Both the position numbers and the translations under genes were made by a program. A stretch of 64,000 bases of DNA from Blastocatellia bacterium AA13 (GTDB lineage Bacteria > Acidobacteriota > Blastocatellia > UBA7656): assembly GCA_003222245.1 (NCBI GenBank), contig QHVH01000003.1:186001-250000 (forward strand), written 5' to 3'. The notes under the pieces are model-generated. The model had not been told where the DNA came from. It did not search any database and saw only the letters and a program-made list of their open reading frames with translations. Positions 34,394 through 43,746 of the stretch are shown here, in pieces; within the stretch, counting starts at the first letter, position 1; each line of letters opens with the position of its first letter.

Positions 34394-35578
34394 TCAAACA
34401 TCGCCGATAACGAGCTTCGCTATCGTGTTGAGCTGCATGTTCGAAGTCCCCTCATAGATCTTTCCAATCTTGGCGTCGCGATAATATTTCTCGGCGGGAT
34501 AATCCTTTGTATAGCCGTAGCCGCCGTATAGTTCCACGACGAGAGATGTAACGCGTTCGGCAACCTGCGACGTGAAGAGTTTGGCCATCGCCGCCTGTTT
34601 GACGTAATCCTCGCCCGCGTCTTTGAGCCGCGCCGCATTATAGACCATCAGCCTCGCGGCTTCGATTTCCGTAGCGGCTTGCGCGATCTGAAACTGAATT
34701 CCCTGGAACTTCGCAATCTGTTGCCCGAACTGTCTCCTCTCCTTCGAATATGCAATTCCACATTCGAGCGAGCCCTGCGCCACGCCTACCATCTGCGAGC
34801 CTATTCCTATGCGGCCTTCGTTCAGCGTTTCAATAGCTATCTTATATCCCTTGCCGATCTCGCCCAGCACGTTGGCTGCCGGAACGGCGCAGTCCTCAAA
34901 GATCAATTCGCAAGTCGAGCTCGCCCGGATGCCGAGTTTGTTCTCCTTTTTTCCTACCGTGAAACCCGGGAAGCTCCGCTCCACCAAAAACGCGCTTATG
35001 CCGCGATAACCTTTCTCCGGCGCAACATTGGCAAAGACAACAAACAAGCCTGCTTCATAGGCATTCGTGATCCAGAGCTTGCGGCCGTTCAAGACGAATT
35101 GATCGCCCTTCGCCTCCGCTCGTGTAGTCAACCCGAAGGCGTCGCTGCCCGAGCTCGCTTCCGATAGCGCGTAAGCGCCCACGGTATCGGAAGCCAGTCG
35201 TGGACAATATTGCTTCTTTTGATCTTCGTTGCCCCACCGAAGAATCGCGTTATTCACGAGCGTGTTCTGCACGTCCACGATTACCCCGGCCGATGCATCA
35301 ACACGGGAAAGCTCCTCAACCACGAGAATCGAGTTGAAGAACGTCCCTCCCTGCCCTCCGTACTCTTCCGGAATCGCAACACCCATCAGGCCAAGATCAA
35401 AGAACTGTTTGATCAAATCTCCGGAAAACTTTCCCGCCTCATCCATCTCCGAAACCAGCGGACGGAGCTGCTTCTCGGCGAATTCCCGAACGGATTGCCT
35501 GAAAAGAGCTTCTTCGTCATTGATTGAAGTGAGCGGGCGAGCGGCGGATTCCAACATAGCCGGATTTGGTTGGGACAT
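34394..35578 (-). CDS. Acyl-CoA dehydrogenase
   Basis: A 394-residue FAD flavoenzyme that oxidises the alpha-beta bond of acyl-CoA and passes electrons to ETF. The sequence shows the N-terminal helical domain (RQSVREFAEKQLRPLVSEMDEAGKF), the mid-beta domain (ALSEASSGSDAFGLTTRAE; WITNAYEAG) and the C-terminal helices with RQFGQQIAKFQGIQF and the catalytic Glu in KIYEGTSNMQ. It resembles short-chain or butyryl-CoA-type enzymes. ATG 35578 is preceded by GAGGATTATC; a longer frame upstream is not conserved. It is one of two acyl-CoA dehydrogenases in the window (the other at 50510). No etfAB is nearby. Confidence 0.93.
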   Translation of the reverse strand: MSQPNPAMLESAARPLTSINDEEALFRQSVREFAEKQLRPLVSEMDEAGKFSGDLIKQFFDLGLMGVAIPEEYGGQGGTFFNSILVVEELSRVDASAGVIVDVQNTLVNNAILRWGNEDQKKQYCPRLASDTVGAYALSEASSGSDAFGLTTRAEAKGDQFVLNGRKLWITNAYEAGLFVVFANVAPEKGYRGISAFLVERSFPGFTVGKKENKLGIRASSTCELIFEDCAVPAANVLGEIGKGYKIAIETLNEGRIGIGSQMVGVAQGSLECGIAYSKERRQFGQQIAKFQGIQFQIAQAATEIEAARLMVYNAARLKDAGEDYVKQAAMAKLFTSQVAERVTSLVVELYGGYGYTKDYPAEKYYRDAKIGKIYEGTSNMQLNTIAKLVIGDV

Positions 35579-35713
35579 ATAGATAATCCTCGTTCGCGAA
35601 TTCGTGTGAAAAGAAGCTGAATCTAGCACGGTGGTTGGGAGGTCGCAAGGTTGCGCCTTTGTAAATAGTTGTAAATGGCTCTGCAATTGGCGCGGAGCGT
35701 TCAATCGAATCGG

Positions 35714-36919
35714 TCAGGAGCCGTTCGCGGCCATCAGCGCGTACAGTTCGCGCAAGGTGATCGGATAAAGCACGCCTTTCTCACGGAGATCTCGCACCAT
35801 CGCAAAATGTCTCTCGAGATGCTGCCGCATATCTTCCAGGTGGGGACCGGAAATCGATTCGTCGGTTTCAACCGCCGATTTTTGTAGCTGACTCAGGTGG
35901 AAAACGCTGACGATGACCCTGATTTCATCCTTCGGAGAGTCGGCCAGCTTGGTGAGGTCGGCGTCGAGCATCGGATTCACATAACCGCCCGGCCCTGAGG
36001 TAGGCGAGATCTCGAATATGGTGTTTGCGCCGACTCGCACGGCAGCAAGATTGCGTCCGGGTTTGTTGCCAACTCTCCAGTCTTTACCTCCGAACACACC
36101 CGATGAGAGCCCGGAATTGAAGGCCAGCCCGGCATCGCTGAGAGCATTGAAGTAGATAAATGTCTCTTCGGCATTGCCGCCGTGATCCCATCCTCCCGGC
36201 CGGAATCCAAGAACCGATGACTTGCCTCCGTACAGAGAGTCCTCCAGCAATCGCTTACCATAAGTAAGACTGGCGACTGTATTCCGATATCCGTCGCGAT
36301 TGAACGAGTTGAAGAAAAAACTCTTCCGCTGCCGGGATACGTGAGCGGTTTCGATCCCTTCAAGCTTGATCTTTAGTCTCTCCTTGGCCCTCATATAATC
36401 GATCAAGCGGGAATCCATTCCGCCATGAAGGTGAAGCTCGCAATCATCGCCGCGCCCTGTCATCTGCGCGAGATCCTCGATCATCTGCGTCGTGCGCAGC
36501 TTGAGGCCGGGATCATCCGAGATAAAGGCGGGCGCCAGCGTATTAACGTCTACGAAATGTGTCCAAGGCACGCCGTTTTTCTCGCTGAGGTCGGACGCAA
36601 ACCGGAGGATAGTCCTCATTTCATCCGCGTCCTCAGGTGTATGGATCACGGGTTCGAAGTCTTCGGACAACACGTAGAAGGCGCGATAGTTGCTGAAGGG
36701 CTTCCCCTCAAGTCGGCCGATGTGCGTGAGCTTGATGAACGGATAAGAAAAGGGATCCTCGATCGAGGGACTTATGCATTGGGTTAGAAGGAGTGGAAAC
36801 GCGGCAAGTAGCAGCACGGCGATCGCCGTTTGCTTATAGGAGGGTACGCGCCGCCTTGCCGCGGGCGACTTGCCTTCAGATAGACCAATAACTGGCCACT
36901 GGGATTGCCGTTTAAGCAT
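35714..36919 (-). CDS. Exported polysaccharide deacetylase-like protein, unknown function
   Basis: A 401-residue protein with an N-terminal hydrophobic helix at about residues 32-47 (IAVLLLAAFPLLLTQC); the LTQC is only a poor lipobox. The body carries WTHFVDVNTLAP, a metal-site-like DDCELHLHGGMDSRLI and GFRPGGWDHGG, resembling the H-x-H and R-P-G motifs of NodB-type polysaccharide deacetylases. YIGS-like family text is lacking, so the call is tentative. It lies alone between an acyl-CoA dehydrogenase gene (135 bases on) and a divergent zinc-ribbon gene. Substrate and exact family are unknown. Confidence 0.5.
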   Translation of the reverse strand: MLKRQSQWPVIGLSEGKSPAARRRVPSYKQTAIAVLLLAAFPLLLTQCISPSIEDPFSYPFIKLTHIGRLEGKPFSNYRAFYVLSEDFEPVIHTPEDADEMRTILRFASDLSEKNGVPWTHFVDVNTLAPAFISDDPGLKLRTTQMIEDLAQMTGRGDDCELHLHGGMDSRLIDYMRAKERLKIKLEGIETAHVSRQRKSFFFNSFNRDGYRNTVASLTYGKRLLEDSLYGGKSSVLGFRPGGWDHGGNAEETFIYFNALSDAGLAFNSGLSSGVFGGKDWRVGNKPGRNLAAVRVGANTIFEISPTSGPGGYVNPMLDADLTKLADSPKDEIRVIVSVFHLSQLQKSAVETDESISGPHLEDMRQHLERHFAMVRDLREKGVLYPITLRELYALMAANGS

Positions 36920-37215
36920 CGCGTTAGATCAGGGAGATGACTGGAGCTTGGAGATTATTCAGGCAGCCCGATGACGAGCCGCCGGCTCCAGGTGTCCTAA
37001 CTACGAAACTTCGACCCCACGTATATACAGCAACTCGCACCTATCAGCAAACTGATCAATTCCGACTGATCAATCCTGACGTGGCCGAGTTCCGCCGAAC
37101 CTAATACTGGTCTTATGCGGCCGAACCAATTCGGCACACGTAACGTACTTACGGTGGATTCAAAGAACGCCTCCGCTGGCGTCGACTCAATAGACCCGAC
37201 TCGGGGAGGGCTCGA

Positions 37216-37686
37216 ATGTATTGTCAATCCTGTGGCGCCCTTGCCACCCAGGGACTCAACTACTGCAAACAGTGCGGCGCGAATCTTGCACCTCCTTCGG
37301 CGACGGAAGCTACAGTTTCCGCGCCGCCTCGGCTGTCCAGCATGATATGGGCTTTGTCGGCTTTCGGCATCTTTGGCCTGGGCGCGCTATTCGGAGGTCT
37401 GATTGCATTAACGGCATTGCATGCCAGCGGCGATCTTGTGGGCTTCACTGCTTTTGTCGGCACGTTTTCCATCGTGGCAATAATGGCAATGCTTATCAGG
37501 TTGTTGACAAAGCTGGCGGGAATCCCTCGGAAGGGCTTCACGCCTCCGATCACTCTGAGGCCTCCCGGAAAGAAGGAATTTGAAGCGCCTCGAACCATTG
37601 CTCCTCCCTCGATTCCCGCGTCCAGCGTTACGGAACACACCACAAGAACATTTCACGAGCGGCGACTGAGGGAGCCCGCGCCATAG
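37216..37686 (+). CDS. Zinc-ribbon membrane protein with C-terminal SVTEHTT motif
   Basis: A 156-residue protein. An N-terminal zinc ribbon (CQSC...CKQC at residues 3-20) is followed by two hydrophobic helices at about residues 42-65 and 73-95 (WALSAFGIFGLGALFGGLIAL; FVGTFSIVAIMAMLI). A proline-rich tail contains SSVTEHTTRTF near the end. GGGGAGGG lies before ATG 37216. The same plan and tail motif occur in the next gene and in the gene at 43063. The two at 37216 and 37785 are in tandem and precede an ABC-2 exporter. Function unknown; the ribbon may mediate protein interaction in the cytosol. Confidence 0.75.
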   Translation: MYCQSCGALATQGLNYCKQCGANLAPPSATEATVSAPPRLSSMIWALSAFGIFGLGALFGGLIALTALHASGDLVGFTAFVGTFSIVAIMAMLIRLLTKLAGIPRKGFTPPITLRPPGKKEFEAPRTIAPPSIPASSVTEHTTRTFHERRLREPAP

Positions 37687-37784
37687 AAGATGGAAATAAA
37701 CTGCCATCATTAGACGCCCGCTCTGTGATAAAAGGTATGGGCAGCGCGGTCTTAACCGACATCTGAAGGGATGATCTAATCGCT

Positions 37785-38273
37785 ATGTACTGCCCGAACT
37801 GCGGAGCCGAAGCGCCTCAGAATCTGAGATTTTGCAAACGGTGTGGAATTAACCTGCAGAATCCCAGCGAATCGATTACAAACCCGCCGCCAAGACTCGC
37901 TCTGACAGGCATCGCCTGGGCGTTGTCGCTTGCTACTGTCGCAATAACTCTTGGCGGTCTCGGAATCGTTTTTGGCGTCGTGAGCGACTTATCCGGGAGA
38001 GGCAATACTACCGAGGGTATTCTGGTCTCGATGATCGTTCTGGGCTCGCTCGGCATATTCGGCATCGTAGCGCTGCTCATTCGCCTCTTTTCCCGGCTTA
38101 TGCTCCAGGGCGCAAAGACGAAAAGCGAATCTTCACTCATCGATACACTAAAGAACCGAGCAGCCGAGCAAGGTCGATATCAGATTGGGCCGCCGCCGCG
38201 CTCGATCGGCAGCGTTACCGAGCAAACAACACGCAACTTCGATCCTTCAAACGTCGAGCAACGAGAAAGATAA
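37785..38273 (+). CDS. Zinc-ribbon membrane protein, paralogue of the preceding gene
   Basis: A 162-residue protein with the same plan as the gene at 37216. It has a zinc ribbon (CPNC...CKRC), two hydrophobic helices (ALTGIAWALSLATVAITLGGLGIVFGVV and ILVSMIVLGSLGIFGIVALLIRLF), a charged linker, and a tail ending in GSVTEQTTRNF. It is followed 29 bases later by the ABC transporter ATPase and is probably transcribed with it. The two zinc-ribbon genes look like a recent tandem duplication, with divergent linker lengths. Function unknown. Confidence 0.75.
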   Translation: MYCPNCGAEAPQNLRFCKRCGINLQNPSESITNPPPRLALTGIAWALSLATVAITLGGLGIVFGVVSDLSGRGNTTEGILVSMIVLGSLGIFGIVALLIRLFSRLMLQGAKTKSESSLIDTLKNRAAEQGRYQIGPPPRSIGSVTEQTTRNFDPSNVEQRER

Positions 38274-38302
38274 TCGCGAAAGATTAAACGAGAAACCAAA
38301 CA

Positions 38303-39229
38303 ATGCGCAACGGAAACGAGACGCACACCAGCGTTGTTGAACTGAGCGAAGTTAACAAGCACTTCGACGAGTTTGTGGCGGTCAAAGATCTCTCATTCAA
38401 TGTAAAGCAGGGATCGATCTTTGGCCTGTTAGGCCCAAACGGCGCCGGCAAGACAACGACAATACGAATGATCGTCGATATCTTCGCGCCCGACAGCGGC
38501 CAGATTCGAGTTCTCGGCAAGCACGTTTCTCCGGAAACGCAGGCCAGAATCGGATATCTGCCCGAGGAGCGAGGACTCTATAAGAAGATGAAGGTTGGAG
38601 ATCAACTTCTCTTCTTCGCCCGAATACGAGGCGTCGATTCGGCGGAAGCAATAAAGCGGATCGATTATTGGCTGGAAAAACTCGAGCTGTCGGAATGGAA
38701 AGATAAGAAGTGCTCCGAGTTGTCCAAGGGAATGCAGCAGAAAGTCCAGTTCATCGGAGCGGTACTTCACGATCCGGACCTTATGATTCTCGACGAGCCG
38801 TTTTCCGGCCTCGATCCCGTCAGCACCGGCACCCTGAAAAAAGTCATCCTCGATATGAAGCAGCAGGGCAAGACCGTGATCTTCTCGACCCACCAGATGG
38901 AGCAGGTCGAGCAGATGTGCGACGACATTTGTTTGATTAACCACTCGATGAAAGTGCTCGGCGGCAACCTTAGAGAAATCAAGCGCGGCTTCGGGCGAAA
39001 CACGGTGCTGCTCGACTACGATGGAGACGACTCGTTCCTGAACACCGATCTTGTTAAACGCATCAACCGCTTTCCGAACTATGTCGAAATCCTTCTGGCC
39101 GAAGGCTCCGATGGACAGGAGTTGTTGAAAAAGGCCGTCGCGGCAGGAGGCCGGGTAAGCCGTTTCGAATTCGTCGAACCTTCCCTGAATGAGATATTCA
39201 TCGAAAGCGTGACAAAAAAACATGAATAA
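38303..39229 (+). CDS. ABC transporter ATP-binding protein (NatA/DrrA-like)
   Basis: A 308-residue ATPase with Walker A GPNGAGKTT (residues about 43-51), the Q loop at IGYLPEERGLYKKM, signature LSKGMQQKVQF, Walker B LMILDEPFSGLDP and the switch His in FSTHQM. The 80-residue C-terminal extension (VLLDYDGDDSFL...ESVTKKHE) is common in exporters of the NatA/ABC-2 type, which move sodium, drugs or lipids out. It overlaps the permease gene by eight bases. Substrate unknown. Confidence 0.95.
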   Translation: MRNGNETHTSVVELSEVNKHFDEFVAVKDLSFNVKQGSIFGLLGPNGAGKTTTIRMIVDIFAPDSGQIRVLGKHVSPETQARIGYLPEERGLYKKMKVGDQLLFFARIRGVDSAEAIKRIDYWLEKLELSEWKDKKCSELSKGMQQKVQFIGAVLHDPDLMILDEPFSGLDPVSTGTLKKVILDMKQQGKTVIFSTHQMEQVEQMCDDICLINHSMKVLGGNLREIKRGFGRNTVLLDYDGDDSFLNTDLVKRINRFPNYVEILLAEGSDGQELLKKAVAAGGRVSRFEFVEPSLNEIFIESVTKKHE

Positions 39230-40484
39230 GATCCTCATCATCATTCAGCGCGAGTATACGCAAAGAGTGCGCGGCAAGGCCTTCCTCCTGAGCACTCTGC
39301 TGATGCCGCTGGTCATGCTCGTATTCACGCTGGCGCCCATACTGCTCGTAACCAAATCGGGAGGCGAGCGCCGTGTAGTTGTACTCGACGAGAGCGGCGA
39401 CCCGAAGCTCTTCGACGCCCTGAAGGAAGCGACCTCCGACCGCCTGGCCGATACGAAGTATCAATTGACCCGAGAGGTAATACCGCCCGGAGCCGACTTG
39501 GCCGCCGTTCGCAAGGAATGGGAGCGTCGCGCGATCAAAGACAGTGACCTTGCTTACCTCACGCTGCCGCCCGGCGTTCTCGACCGCACGGAGCCTGAGT
39601 ATTCCGCCGCCAACATAAGCGATTTCTCGATCGATGCGCTCGGCCGAGCGCTCAGTTCCGCGATCGTCCATCGCCGCCTTGTGCGGGCCGGGGTGGAGGC
39701 CGACAAGGCGGACCAGTACACAAAATCCGTCGAAATGAAGAAGAACAAAGTAACCGAGCAAGGTGAAAGCAGAGAGGGCGGCCAGACCTTTATGCTCGGA
39801 TTCGTACTGCTCTTCTTTATCTATATGACGACGCTCCTCTATGGCATCTCGGTTATGCGAGGAGTCATGGAAGAGAAACAAAGCCGTATTGTCGAGATCA
39901 TCGTTTCGTCGGTCAGGCCTTTTCAGATGCTGCTTGGCAAGCTGATAGGAATCGGCCTGGTCGGGCTGACTCAATACGCGGTTTGGGTAACCTTTGCGGT
40001 GCTCCTGACGTTCGGCGGAGTCCACGTGTTTGCGGGAGGCCGCTCAATCAATATGCCGGCCCTGCCGCCCGGTCTGCTGATCTGCTTCGTTACATATTTT
40101 GTGCTCGGCTACTTTCTCTTCGCGACCCTGTACTCGATAGTAGGGTCGATGATCGCGAGCGAAGAAGACGCTCAGCAGTTGATGTTTCCGGTGACGATGC
40201 TGAATGTCATTCCGATGGTGCTCTTCTGGACCGTGGTGCGGAATCCGAATGGCGGCTTCGCTATCGGCATGTCATTATTCCCGTTCTTTGCTCCAACCCT
40301 GATGATGATGCGAATAGCCATAATTTCCCCGCCTGTCTGGCAGATTCTTCTTTCAATGCTGCTCATGGTGCTCTCAATCTTGGGCGCGGTGTGGATCGCG
40401 GCGAGAATCTATCGCGTGGGGATTTTGATGTATGGCAAGCGGCCCAGTCTGGCGGAGCTTGGCCGCTGGATTCGATATCAATGA
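39222..40484 (+). CDS. ABC-2 type permease (NatB-like)
   Basis: A 420-residue membrane protein. A first helix at about 22-42 (FLLSTLLMPLVMLVFTLAPILLV) is followed by a large extracytoplasmic domain of about 140 residues. Five or six more helices follow (FVLLFFIYMTTLLYGIS; KLIGIGLVGLTQYAVWVTFAVLLTF; LLICFVTYFVLGYFLFATLYSIVGSM). The YGISVMRGVMEEKQSRIVEIIVSSVRPFQMLLGK cytoplasmic loop is characteristic of NatB/YhaP-type ABC-2 permeases. It is the partner of the ATPase upstream (eight-base overlap, coupled translation). Likely an exporter of unknown substrate. Confidence 0.93.
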   Translation: MNKILIIIQREYTQRVRGKAFLLSTLLMPLVMLVFTLAPILLVTKSGGERRVVVLDESGDPKLFDALKEATSDRLADTKYQLTREVIPPGADLAAVRKEWERRAIKDSDLAYLTLPPGVLDRTEPEYSAANISDFSIDALGRALSSAIVHRRLVRAGVEADKADQYTKSVEMKKNKVTEQGESREGGQTFMLGFVLLFFIYMTTLLYGISVMRGVMEEKQSRIVEIIVSSVRPFQMLLGKLIGIGLVGLTQYAVWVTFAVLLTFGGVHVFAGGRSINMPALPPGLLICFVTYFVLGYFLFATLYSIVGSMIASEEDAQQLMFPVTMLNVIPMVLFWTVVRNPNGGFAIGMSLFPFFAPTLMMMRIAIISPPVWQILLSMLLMVLSILGAVWIAARIYRVGILMYGKRPSLAELGRWIRYQ

Positions 40485-40555
40485 GCAAGCTGCCGCCAAT
40501 CGGCGGCTCGGAATCGCGACGCTGACTCTAAAGCAGGGCCCCGATCATCAATAGG

Positions 40556-41815
40556 GTGATCAAAAGAGGATGTAGTAAAGGTTTCTGCACTGTGGAAAGA
40601 CCTCGCGCCGGCAACGGCTCACGCTCCAAAGGCGGCGTTGTAATAGCCATCCTGTTCGTCGTCTTCTTTCTCGGCAATAGCGATAATCAGATGATCTCAC
40701 CGTTGCTGCCGCTCATGGCGCGGGAATACGGAAAGGCTCCGGGCGAAATAGGAAAGATCATCGGTCCTGCTTATGCCATTGCGGCGGCTATCGTGGCTCT
40801 GCTGGTCGGTCCGGCCTCGGATAAATTTGGACGACGACGCTTTCTTCTCTATGGCTCCGGATTGTTCGGACTGTCGCTGCTTCTCGTCTGGTTTATCAAA
40901 GATCTGAATGTGCTTGCGTCGACTCGCTTCTTCACAGGGCTGGCAGCCGGAACCTTTTCGACTTGTTCGACTGCGTATGTCGGAGACTACTTCCCATACG
41001 AACGGCGCGGAACCGCGATGAGCATCGTGCAGTCGGGATACTTCGCGGCGCTCGTGATTGGAGTGCCCGCGGGAGCGGCGCTTGGACAGTGGCTTGGTTG
41101 GCGATCGGGCTTCGTACTCTTCGGCGTCTTTTCGATAGTGACCCTGGCGCTCATTTCGTTGCTGCTGCCGGAGGATCGCCACAGGATGGCGGAACAACGG
41201 CTGGCAGACAATATAACGCGACGATTCGATAATATCCGCCTCGTATTCCACGGACGCGCACAGGTAGCGGCGGTGATTGGCGGGTTCTTTGTTTCGGCCG
41301 GCTTCGTAGGATTCATCTACTATTTGGGCGCGTGGCTGACCAGCTCCTTCGGACTTCAAACAGGACAGGTCGGTCTTGTGTTCATCGTCGTCGGAATCGC
41401 CTCGCTGATCGGCTCCATCGTAGCCGGACCGATCGCGGACCGAGTCGGCAAACGCCCGATAGCTATTGCCGCAACCGTGGTGCTGGCGGCGCTCCTGATG
41501 CTTATACCTCGATTCGGCTGGGGAGCGGGTTTGTTCGCGAGCTTACTGGCGGCGAGCATCGCTTATGCGTTCCGACAGGGTCCGCTCCATGCTCTGGCGA
41601 CGGTCCTCGTACCGGCCCGCGCGATCGGTTCGCTTGTTGCTGCTCGAATAACCGCGTCCCAAATCGGCATCGCCGCTTCGACGGCCGCGTGCGGCAGGCT
41701 CTATACCGAAAGCGGCTACGCCGCGGTGGGAATATTCAGCGCCGCGATGACGCTCGGCGCGGTCGTCTGCATCTATTTTATGAAAGAGCCGCAAGCCAAT
41801 GCGTTTCGAGAATAA
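40556..41815 (+). CDS. MFS transporter
   Basis: A 419-residue protein with about 12 membrane helices and the major-facilitator motif DKFGRRR (residues about 90-96) between helices 2 and 3, echoed by ADRVGKRP between helices 8 and 9. The first helix carries FLGNSDNQMISPLLPLM, as in drug or metabolite exporters of the AraJ/DHA type. The GTG at 40556 is the longest start; a GTG at 40592 is also possible, and neither has a convincing ribosome-binding site. It follows the ABC-2 exporter by 71 bases on the same strand. Substrate unknown. Confidence 0.9.
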   Translation: MIKRGCSKGFCTVERPRAGNGSRSKGGVVIAILFVVFFLGNSDNQMISPLLPLMAREYGKAPGEIGKIIGPAYAIAAAIVALLVGPASDKFGRRRFLLYGSGLFGLSLLLVWFIKDLNVLASTRFFTGLAAGTFSTCSTAYVGDYFPYERRGTAMSIVQSGYFAALVIGVPAGAALGQWLGWRSGFVLFGVFSIVTLALISLLLPEDRHRMAEQRLADNITRRFDNIRLVFHGRAQVAAVIGGFFVSAGFVGFIYYLGAWLTSSFGLQTGQVGLVFIVVGIASLIGSIVAGPIADRVGKRPIAIAATVVLAALLMLIPRFGWGAGLFASLLAASIAYAFRQGPLHALATVLVPARAIGSLVAARITASQIGIAASTAACGRLYTESGYAAVGIFSAAMTLGAVVCIYFMKEPQANAFRE

Positions 41816-41853
41816 ACAAACGATTTCCTAGACTGAACCCAGGGGAGACCAAT

Positions 41854-42810
41854 ATGAGCGAGGCGAAAAGCGGCAGTACGCGACCGCGATGGCGCAAGTG
41901 GTTAAAGCGAATTCTCATCTCGCTCGCGATCATCATAGTCGTTCTGGTATTCGGAGTGCTCCCTTATCTCTTCTCGGTCCTAGTCACGAGCGCGGGCACT
42001 CGTCCGATGGATCGAGCCCTGACCGAGACGCCTGCCGACTACGGCCTCGAATTCAAGGATGTTGAGTTTCGAACTTCGGACGGGATCGTTATAAGCGCCT
42101 GGTTCATCCCCTCCAAGAGCAAGCAAACGACGATTGTATATTCACACGGATTGTTCCGCTCGCGGCGGGAACTGCTCGACCGGGCTATGAACCTCTGCAA
42201 GAGGGGCTATGGCGCGTTGCTGTATGACGAGCGAAACCATGGATCGAGCGGACACGCGCGTTCCACATTGGGCTACTTTGAGCGGCTCGATGTCGAAGCA
42301 GCCGTTCGATATATCCGTGAAGCGGCGGCGCCGCAAGATCACATCGTCACGCTCGGCGTATCCATGGGCGCTACGGCAGACCTCCTCGCGGCTGCTGAAA
42401 CTCCGCAGATAGAAGCAGTCGTGGCCGACAGTTCGTTTCTCTCCTTCGACGATACGGTAGCTCATCACCTCAAGCTCTTTTTCCGCCTACCGCGTTTCCC
42501 AATAGGATCCGAAATCGAATTCTTCATCGAGAAGCGCGGTCACTTCGACGGCGACAAGCTGAACGCGCTCGAAGCCGTAAAGCGGATCGGCGACCGGCCG
42601 ATTCTCTTCATCGCCGGAGAGCATGACCGAAGAATGCCTCCGGATATCGCAAGAACGCTCTATGATGCATCGTCGAGTCCCAGACGCGACTTGCTCATCA
42701 TCGATGGAGAAGCTACGAAGATCCACGGACATGCTTATATGGCTGAGCCCGATCTTTACGTCGATCGAGTCTCAGCGTTTCTGGATTCCAGGCTCGGCGT
42801 CGCGAAATGA
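41854..42810 (+). CDS. Membrane-anchored alpha/beta hydrolase
   Basis: A 318-residue protein with an N-terminal membrane helix (residues about 20-42, ILISLAIIIVVLVFGVLPYLFSVL) and an alpha/beta hydrolase domain outside. Visible features are TIVYSHGLFRSRRELLDRA (oxyanion region), the nucleophile elbow LGVSMGA with Ser about residue 171, the acid-bearing strand ILFIAGEHDRRMPPDIA, and a His in KIHGHAYMAEP. It resembles the YqkD/Bem46 group of hydrolases. ATG 41854 is supported by GGGGAG 10 bases upstream. It follows the MFS gene by 38 bases on the same strand, so it may share its transcript. Substrate unknown. Confidence 0.88.
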   Translation: MSEAKSGSTRPRWRKWLKRILISLAIIIVVLVFGVLPYLFSVLVTSAGTRPMDRALTETPADYGLEFKDVEFRTSDGIVISAWFIPSKSKQTTIVYSHGLFRSRRELLDRAMNLCKRGYGALLYDERNHGSSGHARSTLGYFERLDVEAAVRYIREAAAPQDHIVTLGVSMGATADLLAAAETPQIEAVVADSSFLSFDDTVAHHLKLFFRLPRFPIGSEIEFFIEKRGHFDGDKLNALEAVKRIGDRPILFIAGEHDRRMPPDIARTLYDASSSPRRDLLIIDGEATKIHGHAYMAEPDLYVDRVSAFLDSRLGVAK

Positions 42811-43062
42811 GCACGTCTATGAAGTAAGTACGTCAATGCCGCGAAGAAGTCGGGTAACAATGCAGAAGGTTGTCGCTACAACTCATAGGGCCGCGTCGAT
42901 GGCAGCCACGATCAGGAACCTCATCTTAACAATACCTTCGCGCGGCTTCAGTTCCCTAGAGTTTATGCGGCTTGGACTCACTTGAGTAATCACCCGGTCT
43001 GGTTGTTGCTCAAGAATTCCCGAATCTAGACATGTCATCCCGAGCAGAAGTCACAGGGGCCT

Positions 43063-43665
43063 TCAATCAAGCCGCCCTGTCGATGACGAACCGGTCGCAT
43101 TCGATTGGTCTTTGAGGTCGAAGGTTGTGTGCTCTGTGATGCTTCCGCGGGCATTGATAGAATCAACCGCCTCTCGATCACTGCGAATCGTTGGCTCAAG
43201 GGGAACAGAAGTGCATTCGAGTCGTTTCTCTTCATTCTTCTCCCTTAGCTCTTTCAAAGCGGCTGCCGGATTCTTGAACGAAGAATACGCGGTCGAGAGA
43301 TCGCGGATACCAAGGATGACAAAAACAAGGAAGAACAGAGTCGGCAGCATTTTGAGAAATATCTCCGTGGAGTCAGGCCCGCGTCCGTAGAAAAAGCTTG
43401 AAGGAAGTCCGAAAGCCAGCACCAGAAAGACCGGAACCGCCAGCACAAGCGTCAAGATTCCCCGAATCGTCTTCCAGAAGAGGTCTTGCTTCAGTTCCCT
43501 TACTATCGGATCAACTCCCTCTCCTGACGCAACAGGAGCTGCCGGCTGCAATTCGTTGAGCGCGCGATCGACTACTTGTAGGTTGGTTCCGCACTTTCGG
43601 CAGAAGGTTGTTCTTTCGGCGGCCTCTGCCCCACATCCCGGACAATATAGAACACGTGGCTTCAT
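43063..43665 (-). CDS. Zinc-ribbon membrane protein with C-terminal SITEHTT motif
   Basis: A 200-residue protein. An N-terminal zinc ribbon (CPGC...CRKC, residues 8-25) leads to a linker and two hydrophobic helices (GILTLVLAVPVFLVLAFGL; MLPTLFFLVFVILGI). A charged linker (ALKELREKNEEKRLE) follows, and the tail contains GSITEHTTFDL. The plan and tail motif match the proteins at 37216 and 37785, though it is on the opposite strand 5 kb away and shares little else with them. It precedes mutS on the minus strand only by position (it is downstream of it). Function unknown. Confidence 0.72.
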   Translation of the reverse strand: MKPRVLYCPGCGAEAAERTTFCRKCGTNLQVVDRALNELQPAAPVASGEGVDPIVRELKQDLFWKTIRGILTLVLAVPVFLVLAFGLPSSFFYGRGPDSTEIFLKMLPTLFFLVFVILGIRDLSTAYSSFKNPAAALKELREKNEEKRLECTSVPLEPTIRSDREAVDSINARGSITEHTTFDLKDQSNATGSSSTGRLD

Positions 43666-43746
43666 ACTACGACTCCATCCTACGAAGCCGGAGGATCGGT
43701 CACTTCCTCGGCGAACTTTCCGCGGAACAATCGGATTTGAAGCGTA

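Noticed and set aside
41332-41853. The frame running upstream of the alpha/beta hydrolase into the MFS gene
   Set aside because: It overlaps the MFS coding frame in another register and reads as basic, repetitive text; the ATG at 41854 with GGGGAG is the real start.
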